From: UBA5177 sp002413265
GTDB taxonomy: Bacteria; Chloroflexota; UBA5177
Assembly (NCBI GenBank): GCA_036752825.1
Contig: DAIORV010000058.1
Coordinates: 1-13,720 of the forward strand
Reading direction: 5' to 3'
DNA length: 13,720 nucleotides
How positions within the stretch are numbered: the stretch's first letter is position 1; every line of letters starts with the position of its first letter. The notes under the pieces were generated by a model. It was not told the origin of the DNA. It saw only the letters and a list, made by a program, of their open reading frames with translations, and searched no databases. The position numbers and the translations under genes are program-made. This document shows positions 7,193 through 13,720 of the stretch, in pieces.

Positions 7193-7494
7193 GTCCGCGG
7201 TCGGACTGTTGCCGATCAAGGAATGGCCCAAAGTGAAGGGCTCGAGGAGTCCGGTGAATCCAAGCTGTCTTCTCCTGAATGTGCCTCAGAATAGGAGCCG
7301 CCACTCCCACGAAGTCGCGCCCCCAGATCGAGGATGAGACGAAGAAGGCACGTGACACGGCGTGAGTGAATATACGCAAAAGGGCTGGAAGACTCACGTC
7401 CTATGCAAGCGCGCTCGCACAACGACACTGACTACGACCTAGGGATACGCGAGCTTGCCACAGCCCTGCGGCCTCGTCCGTGTTGAAATAGGCG
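7193..7494. other. Intergenic divergent region between exporter operon and MFS operon
   Basis: About 300 bases hold no supported gene, although the first 39 would be coding if the exporter ATPase starts at 7231. Promoters for both the minus-strand exporter and the plus-strand MFS cluster are expected here. No strong -35/-10 pair can be pointed to. An inverted repeat CGTGAGT (7361-7367) and ACTCACG (7392-7398) is present with a 24-base spacer. It is too loose to call a terminator and could be chance. Confidence 0.4.
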
Positions 7495-8691
7495 GTGTCT
7501 GCAGACAGTCGCTCTTCTCGCCGCCTTCAGTACACGGGTTACTACAGCTTCGTGGTCCTCGGGTGGCAGACAGTACTATTCCCGAGCCTGATACGTTCCA
7601 TCGAAGCCGACTTCCATCAATCGGATGCTGCATTTGGACTCCTTTACCTGGCTAAGGCGATCCTTTACGTGGTCGGCGCATTTGCAGGCGGATATCTCGT
7701 CGAGCGCCTGGGGCGTCGGCTTGTTCTATCCTCCTCGGCGGGCCTATCGGCTGTGGCCCTTCTCATTGCCGCCGTCGCTCCAACCTGGCTGCCATTCGTA
7801 TGTGCCGCAGCTCTGGTAACGCTGGGCGCAGCCGTGATCGACGGTGGGGTGAACGGGTTGTTTCTCGACCTGTTTCGCAACGCGCGCGGCGGCGCGCTTA
7901 ACTTTCTCCACCTGTTTTTTGGCGTTGGAGCGTTGCTGGCGCCCTTACCTATAGGGCTGCTGGTGAGCGATGGCGCCTCCTGGCGACTGATTCTCGCCGG
8001 CTCAGGTATTGGCACGGGCATGATGGTGCCATTCTTGGCGATGCGAGCCATGCCGTCTGGTCGCTGGTCGGCAGCCACGGAGAATGTGGATGCCGGCAAC
8101 GACGTCGGTCAGATGACGCGGCTCGCTCCCTTTCTCGCTCTCAGTGCCGCGATCGGCTTCTACGTGGCCGCTGAGATCGGTGTGTCCAGCTGGGTCGTCC
8201 GCCTCCTGAGTGACCAATCAGTGACCACCGCAACGGCCGCTCTTTCCATATTCTGGCTGGGCCTCGCGGCGGGGCGCCTGGGGTCCAGATGGTTCGCCGA
8301 AATGTTCGATTACACCAGCTTTACGGTCGGCAGCATGCTGGTGGCTTCCTTCTCACTGGCGGCCGCCGTTCTTCTGCCATCGCTGCCCCTCAAGCTCCTG
8401 TGCTTCGGGCTGTCCGGCTTCTTCTTTGGTCCCGTTTATCCGATGATCATGGCCATCGGCGGCGAGATCTACCCGACTCGATTGGCTGCCCTCAGCGGTG
8501 GTTTGACTGCCGGTGCCGCGATCGGCGCAATCGTCTACCCTCCCGTGATGGGTTTCACGGCTGCGCGGGTTGGGCTGCGCACCGGAATGCTGGGAGCTGC
8601 AGCCATCGGGCTGCCGTGTGTGGCCTGCCTGTTGTTCGCACGATCGGTTGCTCGCCGCTTCGAGGCCGCTAGCGCGGCAAGTCACGAATGA
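7495..8691 (+). CDS. MFS transporter, 12 membrane spans, FucP-like subgroup
   Basis: This 398-residue inner-membrane carrier of the major facilitator superfamily has about twelve hydrophobic segments and a conventional length. The loop between spans 2 and 3 reads GGYLVERLGRR, a form of the MFS motif A. DGGVNGLFLDLF and LNFLHLFFGVGALLAP in the N-terminal half resemble the fucose/glucose permease-like branch. The C-terminal half repeats the pattern (FWLGLAAGRLGSRW, FFFGPVYPMIMAIGGEI). The start is a GTG at 7495 with only a weak purine-rich region upstream. It is the first gene of a plus-strand run with a dipeptidase 64 bases downstream. Substrates in the subgroup include sugars, but here the neighbour suggests a peptide or amino-acid derivative; neither is shown by sequence. 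The fold is certain and the cargo unknown. Confidence 0.88.
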   Translation: MSADSRSSRRLQYTGYYSFVVLGWQTVLFPSLIRSIEADFHQSDAAFGLLYLAKAILYVVGAFAGGYLVERLGRRLVLSSSAGLSAVALLIAAVAPTWLPFVCAAALVTLGAAVIDGGVNGLFLDLFRNARGGALNFLHLFFGVGALLAPLPIGLLVSDGASWRLILAGSGIGTGMMVPFLAMRAMPSGRWSAATENVDAGNDVGQMTRLAPFLALSAAIGFYVAAEIGVSSWVVRLLSDQSVTTATAALSIFWLGLAAGRLGSRWFAEMFDYTSFTVGSMLVASFSLAAAVLLPSLPLKLLCFGLSGFFFGPVYPMIMAIGGEIYPTRLAALSGGLTAGAAIGAIVYPPVMGFTAARVGLRTGMLGAAAIGLPCVACLLFARSVARRFEAASAASHE

Positions 8692-8755
8692 CGCCTCTGA
8701 GCACGGTTTTCCGCGCCATACTGAGAGCAGATGAAAGCTGGAAGGACTAGAAATT

Positions 8756-10132
8756 ATGCCCGACTGGGAGACATTCGTCGAGGACAACGCCGAACGTTAC
8801 CGAAGAGACTTGGAGTCGCTTCTCCGCATCCCGAGCATTTCAGCTCTCCCGGAGTATTCACCTCGGGTCCACGAAGCCGGCGAGTGGGTGGCCGGTCGTC
8901 TTCGGCAAGCCGGGATTGAAAACGTCGAGATCATCGAAACGGATCGCCCCCCGGTGGTATACGGTGACTGGTTGCACGCAGACGGGAAGCCGACGGTCCT
9001 GATCTACGGCCACTTCGACGTGCAGCCAGTTGATCCCATCTCCCTCTGGAGTGCCGACCCCTTCGAGCCCGTGGAACGGGACGGCCGCGTGTACGCTCGA
9101 GGCACCGCCGACATGAAGGCGAACTTACTGATCTCGGTGGAGGCAGTGGAGGCGTTACTGCGGAGCCACAGTCTTTCGGTCAACGTGAAGCTGTTCATCG
9201 AAGGTGAAGAGGAGATCGGGAGTCCTGATCTTCCCGCTCTAGTCAAACACAGGAAAAGGTCGCTCGCGTGCGACGTGGTCCTCAGCGGCGACGGCGTGCA
9301 GTGGTCTGACGAAAGGCCAGAGCTAACACTTGGTATGCGGGGAGGCTGCGGAGTTCAGATCGATGTGCGGGGCCCGGGAACCGACTTGCACTCCGGGAGC
9401 TTCGGCGGAGCAGCGCCGAACCCAATCCACGCGCTTGTCAATCTTCTCGCCTCCATGAGGGCCTCTAATGGGTCGATGGCCGTCGAAGGGTTCTACGACG
9501 ATGTGGTACCGCTCTCCGATACCGAGCGAGCCGCCTTTGCCGAGATCCCGTTTGACGAACATGAATTCGCAGGGCGCATCGGTGCCGAAGGACTTGCGGG
9601 TGAAGAGGGCTTCACTCCTCTCGAGCGAATGTGGGCGCGACCCACGCTGGAAGTCAACGGCATCTGGGGTGGTTTCCAGGGAGCGGGAGTGAAGACGGTT
9701 ATTCCGAGCGAGGCCCACGCGAAGATAACGTGCCGGCTGGTACCGGACCAGGATCCCTCCCGCATCGTTGACTTAGTCTCTCGACATGTCGAGCGCAATC
9801 CGCTCGCAGGATTTGAGGTAAAGGTCGAACCGCTGCCATTCCGTGCCAACCCCTATCTTGTGCCGGCCGACCACTGGGCCAACCTATTACTTGCGGAGGT
9901 TCTGGAAGACGTGTACGGCGTCAAGCCATTTGAGGCACGCCAGGGCGGCAGTGTCCCGGTCTGCGAGATATTCCTTAGCCATCTGGGCGCCTACACCGTC
10001 TCGCTTGGCTTCGCCCAAGAGGACGAGGGGATGCATGCGCCGGATGAATTCGTTCGGCTACACGATCTAGAGCGAGGGCGAAGAGTATGGATAAAAACGT
10101 TGGAGCGCCTGGGAGCAGCTGAAACAACGTGA
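8756..10132 (+). CDS. M20 family dipeptidase (carnosinase/CNDP-like metallopeptidase)
   Basis: This cytosolic dizinc peptidase of 458 residues is close to the usual length for M20 dipeptidases. All metal-site elements are present: His86 in VLIYGHFDVQP with catalytic Asp88, bridging Asp119 in RGTADMK, the EGEEEIGS segment with general base and metal ligand (Glu152/153), Asp179 in SGDG, and His427 in EGMHAPDEF. The lid/dimerisation domain spans about 200-315, with DLHSGSFGG supplying His212, which usually reaches into the partner's active site. It should hydrolyse dipeptides or N-acylated amino acids. The start ATG at 8756 has GGAAGG at 8740-8745. The stop overlaps the next gene's GTG (GTGA), so the two are translationally coupled. 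The fold and active site are firm; the exact substrate is not. Confidence 0.93.
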   Translation: MPDWETFVEDNAERYRRDLESLLRIPSISALPEYSPRVHEAGEWVAGRLRQAGIENVEIIETDRPPVVYGDWLHADGKPTVLIYGHFDVQPVDPISLWSADPFEPVERDGRVYARGTADMKANLLISVEAVEALLRSHSLSVNVKLFIEGEEEIGSPDLPALVKHRKRSLACDVVLSGDGVQWSDERPELTLGMRGGCGVQIDVRGPGTDLHSGSFGGAAPNPIHALVNLLASMRASNGSMAVEGFYDDVVPLSDTERAAFAEIPFDEHEFAGRIGAEGLAGEEGFTPLERMWARPTLEVNGIWGGFQGAGVKTVIPSEAHAKITCRLVPDQDPSRIVDLVSRHVERNPLAGFEVKVEPLPFRANPYLVPADHWANLLLAEVLEDVYGVKPFEARQGGSVPVCEIFLSHLGAYTVSLGFAQEDEGMHAPDEFVRLHDLERGRRVWIKTLERLGAAETT

Positions 10133-10581
10133 CCTCGCTAGGGACCGTGCAGGACAAGTGGACCTGTCCAGAATGCGGACGTCGATTTGCGCGAGCCAAC
10201 CAACACCATGTCTACGACAGGACGTCGGTGGAGGATCATCTGCTGCGCAAGCCCCAGCATGTCATAGAGCTCTATCAGTATTTCGTCGCTCTGGTCGAGG
10301 CATGCAGGCCATTCGACTACGCGCCAATCCGCCGGCAGATCGGCTTTCAGGGACGCAGCCGCATCTTTGCAGCTGTGCGGCTTACGTCAAAAGGACTCGA
10401 GGGATACCTCGACCTCGCTCGACGTATCGATCGCGTCCCTTTCAAGCAAGTGGCGAAATTTAGCAAGCGGCCATTCGTCCACCACTTCGAGATTGTTTTG
10501 GTTGACGAAATGGACGAAGAGTTTGCAGGCTGGGTTCGGGAGTCCTACAGCGTTGGAGAAGGTCTCCCAGACTTCGGGTAA
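10129..10581 (+). CDS. DUF5655 domain protein with N-terminal zinc-finger-like segment
   Basis: This 150-residue small soluble protein of unknown function starts with WTCPECGRRFARANQHH (Cys13, Cys16, His26/27), a short zinc-ribbon-like stretch usual at the start of DUF5655 proteins. The remainder (about 35-150) is the DUF5655 alpha/beta domain, which resembles transport-associated or DNA-end-associated modules in sequence databases, with no settled role. Cys/His spacing is CxxC followed by HH. The family pattern as I recall it ends HxC, and here the last position is Tyr29, so zinc binding may be weakened. The GTG start at 10129 overlaps the dipeptidase stop by four bases. The 21-base gap to the next gene keeps it in the same operon. 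I cannot give a function. Confidence 0.75.
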   Translation: MTSLGTVQDKWTCPECGRRFARANQHHVYDRTSVEDHLLRKPQHVIELYQYFVALVEACRPFDYAPIRRQIGFQGRSRIFAAVRLTSKGLEGYLDLARRIDRVPFKQVAKFSKRPFVHHFEIVLVDEMDEEFAGWVRESYSVGEGLPDFG

Positions 10582-10602
10582 GCGATTTACAGGGGGTGAG
10601 AG

Positions 10603-10959
10603 ATGCAGGCACTAACAACGGAGCATTGCGTGGCTTGCAGGTCCGATGCGCCTCGATTGAGCGCTGACGAGCTGCGAGACCTACTACCTCAGATTCCGCA
10701 ATGGGAGGTGGCGGAGCGTGACGGCATTCCTCGCGTCACCAGAAGTTTCAAGCTTAGAGATTTCAACGACGCACTGGAGCTGACAAATCGAGTGGGCGCA
10801 CTGGCGGAAGCGGAGGGACACCACCCTGCGATAGTGACCGAGTGGGGCCGCGTGACGGTCTCCTGGTGGACGCACAAGATACGCGGCCTGCACCGGAACG
10901 ACGTGGTCATGGCCGCGAAGACCGATGAGGCGGCCGAGGACCTTGCCGTCCAGGCGTGA
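10603..10959 (+). CDS. phhB: 4a-hydroxytetrahydrobiopterin dehydratase (pterin-4a-carbinolamine dehydratase)
   Basis: This enzyme of 118 residues dehydrates 4a-hydroxytetrahydropterin formed by aromatic amino-acid hydroxylases, returning the quinonoid pterin. The active-site motif EGHHP is at residues 71-75 (His73, His74), with the partner His91 in WTHKIRGLHRND, plus Trp81 and Asp100. The N-terminal extension CVACRSDAPRLSADEL is common in bacterial members. The start ATG at 10603 has GGGGGTGAG about four bases upstream, the best ribosome site in this operon. No phenylalanine hydroxylase gene is in view, so it may serve a hydroxylase elsewhere or have a different role, as proposed for lone bacterial PCD proteins. 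It is the last gene of the plus-strand run. The opposing sufU stop lies 17 bases on, with no clear terminator between them. Confidence 0.92.
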   Translation: MQALTTEHCVACRSDAPRLSADELRDLLPQIPQWEVAERDGIPRVTRSFKLRDFNDALELTNRVGALAEAEGHHPAIVTEWGRVTVSWWTHKIRGLHRNDVVMAAKTDEAAEDLAVQA

Positions 10960-10976
10960 CCTGCCTCGACGGGTGT

Positions 10977-11348
10977 CTAGAAGTCCTTGATCACCGCTCT
11001 TTTCAGGACCTCGATCGATAGCAGGGCGCACTTCAAGCGCGCGGGAGAGATCGAAGGGATGCCCAGCTCCTCCAGCACGACCTCGCGGTTCAAAACAGAT
11101 ACCTCATCGACCGACTGCCCGATCATGCGGTCGAGCATTAATTCGGCGGACGCCTGACTGATGGCGCAGCCTCGTCCTTGAAACCGGGCGTCGGCGATCG
11201 CTCCGTCCTCAACCACGACCTCTATGCGCAGGGTATCCCCGCACAGCGGGTTTTCGTCCTCGAAGGCATGAGTGTGCTCTGGGAGCTCGCCCCGATGCGC
11301 TGGATGCTTGTACGCGTCTTGAATGATTTCTGTGTAAAGAGTGCTCAT
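10977..11348 (-). CDS. sufU: SufU-like Fe-S assembly protein (NifU-N/IscU fold)
   Basis: This 123-residue IscU-fold protein carries the three cysteines and aspartate of the family: Cys36 and Asp38 in NPLCGD, Cys61 in GCAISQAS, and Cys107 in ARLKCALLS. In SufU these bind zinc and accept persulfide from SufS. It starts at ATG 11348, overlapping the sufS stop as ATGA, so translation is coupled. Its Cys61-to-Cys107 spacing is 46 residues, closer to IscU. Bacillus-type SufU has about 60, because of an insertion of roughly 16-20 residues that is absent here. There is no HscA-binding LPPVK sequence. Pairing with sufS supports a SUF role. The missing insertion leaves scaffold versus sulfurtransferase function open. 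Confidence 0.93.
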   Translation of the reverse strand: MSTLYTEIIQDAYKHPAHRGELPEHTHAFEDENPLCGDTLRIEVVVEDGAIADARFQGRGCAISQASAELMLDRMIGQSVDEVSVLNREVVLEELGIPSISPARLKCALLSIEVLKRAVIKDF

Positions 11349-12604
11349 AAGCCAAACGTGCGTTTCGCGTGTTCGATTCCCTCCACCAGCCGATCCACGT
11401 CGGACTCGTCGTTATAGACATAGAAGCTGGCCCGGGTGGTGGCGGAGACACCAAGTAGGTCGTGGAGAGGTTGCGCGCAGTGGTGACCGGCACGAACCGC
11501 AATGGCGTCCTCGTCTAGAAGGGAGGCTAGATCGTGCGGATGGATACCCGCCAGAGAGAACGCGACTAGCGCGCCACGTTCAAGCGGACCGTAAATGCTG
11601 AGTCCGGTAATCTCTCCCAGGCGACCAACCGCATAGTCGGCAAGCCGGCGGTCATGCTCAGCTATAGATTCCATCCCGATGTTCTCCAGGTACTCGATAG
11701 CCGCTGCCAGACCGACCGCGTCGCCCACGCTCGGCGTGCCCGCTTCGAATTTCCAGGGCAGGTCATTCCAGGTAGCGCCACGATAGTCGACGTGGCGTAT
11801 CATCTCGCCGCCGCCAAGGAAGGGAGGCATCTCCTCTAGAAGCGCCCGGCGCCCGAAGAGCACGCCTACTCCCATGGGGCCAAGCATCTTGTGGCCCGTG
11901 AACGCGAGGAAATCCACATCCAAATCCCGAGCATCCACCGCAAGGTGGGGCACTGCCTGGGCGCCGTCGACCAGATACACTGCCCCGGCCCGATGGGCGC
12001 GGCCGGCAATGTCCTTCACGGGAAGCAGCGTGCCGAGGACGTTGGACACGAATGAGGTCGCGATCAGCTTCACCCGCTCGGTGGCCAGCAGCCGATCCAA
12101 ACTGTCCATGTCTGGTGAGCCATCGGGATGTAGCTCGATGTACGCGACCTCAGCCCCGGATCTCTCCGCCAGCATCTGCCAGGGAACGAGGTTGCTGTGG
12201 TGTTCGAGCTGAGTCAGGACGATCAGATCGCCCGGGCTGAGGTTGGTTTGCCCCCAGGAGTAGGCAACCAGATTAATCGCCTCAGAGGCATTGCGCGTGA
12301 AGATAGTTTCTTGAGGAGTTGCGTTGATGAAGCGCGCCACAGTTCCACGCGCCGCTTCATACGCGGCTGTGGCTTCCTCCGCAAGAGCGTACACGCCACG
12401 GTGCACGTTTGCGTTTGAATGTTCGTAGTAGCGCCGCAGCGCGTCCAGGACGGAGCGGGGCTTCTGCGACGACGCAGCACTGTCCAGATAGACGAGCGGC
12501 TTCCCGTGAAACGTCCGCGTCAGAATTGGGAAATCTTGCTTCACCGTGGCGGCATCCACGCTGGTGGTGACTTGGGACGCCACAGCTTCTTGTTGGATCG
12601 TCAT
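11345..12604 (-). CDS. sufS: Cysteine desulfurase SufS
   Basis: This PLP enzyme of 419 residues removes sulfur from cysteine for Fe-S cluster assembly. PLP is held by Lys239 in AFTGHKMLGPMG. His136 in LEHHSN stacks on the cofactor, and the catalytic Cys376 sits in VRAGHHCAQPL, the short-loop form of group II (SufS) desulfurases. DSAASSQKP near the N terminus and the RGVYALAE segment are typical. The start ATG at 12604 has GAAGGGA just upstream (about 12608-12614, minus strand). sufU follows with a four-base overlap. No sufBCD, sufT or regulator is next to it, so the rest of the SUF system must lie elsewhere. Family assignment is firm. Confidence 0.96.
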   Translation of the reverse strand: MTIQQEAVASQVTTSVDAATVKQDFPILTRTFHGKPLVYLDSAASSQKPRSVLDALRRYYEHSNANVHRGVYALAEEATAAYEAARGTVARFINATPQETIFTRNASEAINLVAYSWGQTNLSPGDLIVLTQLEHHSNLVPWQMLAERSGAEVAYIELHPDGSPDMDSLDRLLATERVKLIATSFVSNVLGTLLPVKDIAGRAHRAGAVYLVDGAQAVPHLAVDARDLDVDFLAFTGHKMLGPMGVGVLFGRRALLEEMPPFLGGGEMIRHVDYRGATWNDLPWKFEAGTPSVGDAVGLAAAIEYLENIGMESIAEHDRRLADYAVGRLGEITGLSIYGPLERGALVAFSLAGIHPHDLASLLDEDAIAVRAGHHCAQPLHDLLGVSATTRASFYVYNDESDVDRLVEGIEHAKRTFGL

Positions 12605-12803
12605 ATCTTCCCTTCGTGTCCCATTATCCGCGCTTTGGAAAGCCAGACCGAAACGATCAAGAGCGCTGCTTGGCCGGCAGGGGTCTTAAGCGACCTGCCC
12701 GGTCGCACGGCTGCGCACTTCCCGGCTCGCGTATTCTTGGTTGCTGACTGCGTCGAGATAAAGTCTCGTGGCACTTGGGTTTCGCTGGTATGGAGGAGCG
12801 TCG
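12605..12803. promoter_or_regulatory. Divergent promoter region between sufS and the sugar-nucleotide gene, with imperfect hairpin
   Basis: This 199-base non-coding gap lies between two outward-reading genes. At 12674-12702 it holds an imperfect inverted repeat: CCGGCAGG against CCTGCCCGG, with an inner GGTC/GACC stem around TTAAGC. There is one extra C and a two-G bulge, and no T-run, so it is not a classic terminator. It could be an operator or an upstream RNA hairpin for either gene. The plus-strand gene has a clear ribosome site GGAGGAG at 12792-12798. Confidence 0.35.
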
Positions 12804-13720
12804 ATGACTCGTACCGTTCTCATCACCGGCGCAACCGGCTTCAGCGGTAGCTTCTTGATGGAATACTATGCTTCCGCCGGGTGGGGCGTCGTTGGCACTC
12901 ATTTGGGCGCACCCGAGTATTCCCCCGATCAGACGCTCGGGAACATCTCTCTCCGGTCAATCGATCTACGAGATTGCCAGGCAGTTCGCGATCTCTTCTT
13001 AGAAGTAAGACCCGATCTCGTCGTCCATCTCGCGGCTCAGAGCTCGGTGAGCATGTCGTGGGAGCGCCCCATGCAGACGCTCACCGACAACGCTACGATG
13101 CAATACGCGGTGCTCGAGGCCGTGCTTGAGAGCAACCGCGGAGCCCGTATCATCACCATTGGCAGCGCCGACGAATACGGATGTGTAGCGCCGGATGAGA
13201 ACCCCGTGTCTGAAGAACACGAGCTTCTTCCCGCCAGCCCGTACGGGCTCAGCAAGGTCGTGCAGGACCTCATGGCACGACAGTACTGGGAGATACACGG
13301 CCTTGACGTGGTGCGAACCAGGCCTTTTCAGCAGGCGGGTCCTCGCAGGGCGGACAAGTTCGTGGCCGGCAGCTTCGCGCGGCAGGTCTCGGAAATAGCG
13401 GTGGGCGTGCGGGAGCGGGTTATTCACGTCGGCAATATCGATCTCGAGCGAGACTTCGTGGACGTCCGAGATGTTGCACGCGCCTACGCCCTTTTGGCGG
13501 AGCGCGGGCAGGCAGGCGAGGTATACAACATTTCCACGGGCGTTCCTCGGACGTTGAGAGACATGCTCGAGCTCATGCTGAAAGATTCGGGAGTCTCTGC
13601 CGAGATACGCGAGGATCCCAGCCGGCGACGCTTGCAGGAGGCCCCGCTCCTCACCGGAGACGCGTCGAAACTTCGTTCGACCACCGGGTGGACGCCCGAA
13701 GTTTCATTCGAGCAATCCGT
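12804..13720 (+). CDS. GDP-6-deoxy-D-mannose reductase-like extended SDR (3' end cut by window)
   Basis: This NAD(P)-dependent sugar-nucleotide enzyme has 305 codons present before the window ends and appears nearly complete. The cofactor loop is TGATGFSGSFL (residues 9-18). Catalytic residues are Ser121 in GSADEYG and the Tyr147/Lys151 pair in SPYGLSK. FARQVSEIAVG, VGNIDLERDFVDVRDV and GEVYNISTG are the signature stretches of the GDP-4-keto-6-deoxymannose reductase branch, which makes GDP-D-rhamnose for cell-surface glycans. The usual substrate-site RPFNHxGP reads RPFQQAGP here. The start ATG at 12804 has GGAGGAG five bases upstream. A GDP-mannose 4,6-dehydratase or a plain epimerase is the alternative, but length and signatures favour the reductase. 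More glycan genes may follow beyond the edge. Confidence 0.85.
   Translation, partial: MTRTVLITGATGFSGSFLMEYYASAGWGVVGTHLGAPEYSPDQTLGNISLRSIDLRDCQAVRDLFLEVRPDLVVHLAAQSSVSMSWERPMQTLTDNATMQYAVLEAVLESNRGARIITIGSADEYGCVAPDENPVSEEHELLPASPYGLSKVVQDLMARQYWEIHGLDVVRTRPFQQAGPRRADKFVAGSFARQVSEIAVGVRERVIHVGNIDLERDFVDVRDVARAYALLAERGQAGEVYNISTGVPRTLRDMLELMLKDSGVSAEIREDPSRRRLQEAPLLTGDASKLRSTTGWTPEVSFEQS

Noticed and set aside
8353..8787. A minus-strand frame of 144 residues over the MFS gene end.
   Set aside because: The polar, low-complexity translation has no motif and lies opposite a clear MFS coding frame.
1..13720. CRISPR array, toxin-antitoxin pair, phage or defence genes, tRNA or transposon ends.
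   Set aside because: No repeat-spacer pattern, no transposase or integrase motif and no tRNA-like fold were seen on either strand by reading. A formal scan was not possible.

Overview
This is a gene-dense bacterial chromosomal window, roughly 60% GC by eye. It shows no rRNA, tRNA, CRISPR array, insertion sequence or phage gene. The mix of genes (a MDMPI-fold thiol-dependent protein, SufS/SufU, an ABC-2 exporter, M20 dipeptidase and DUF5655) would suit an uncultured Chloroflexota or Actinomycetota-like bacterium. That placement is an inference from gene content and not a phylogenetic result.

Layout. (1) Positions 1-1711 (+) look like the decaying end of an organophosphonate operon. The C-terminal part of a PotA/PhnT-type ABC ATPase is followed by a broken phosphonatase-like HAD hydrolase. 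This HAD gene is joined by an apparent internal deletion to the C-terminal half of a TIGR03364-type FAD oxidoreductase. (2) At 1791-4736, a MDMPI/DinB-like protein with an SCP2-like tail (-) is divergent from an ornithine cyclodeaminase/mu-crystallin family gene and a monomeric-sarcosine-oxidase-like flavoprotein (+). Their 82-bp shared promoter gap carries a near-perfect palindrome. (3) At 4743-7192 (-), an ABC-2 ATPase and its large membrane partner form a two-gene exporter operon. (4) At 7495-10959 (+), an MFS transporter, an M20 dipeptidase, a DUF5655 protein and a pterin-4a-carbinolamine dehydratase run in one direction with short gaps or overlaps. (5) At 10977-12604 (-), sufS and sufU overlap by 4 bases. 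(6) From 12804 to the window end (+) lies a GDP-6-deoxy-D-mannose reductase-like sugar-nucleotide gene, cut at the edge.

How they work together. The OCD-family reductase and the sarcosine-oxidase-like enzyme probably act on related amine/imine substrates. The MFS carrier and dipeptidase may import and cleave small peptides or peptide-like compounds. SufS/SufU feed sulfur into Fe-S cluster assembly, with sufBCD not in view. I found no clearly undescribed system. The most informative region is the composite phosphonate pseudogene at about 573-1711. Weaker leads are the oxidase/reductase pair with its operator-like palindrome, and a SufU that lacks the usual SufU insertion.
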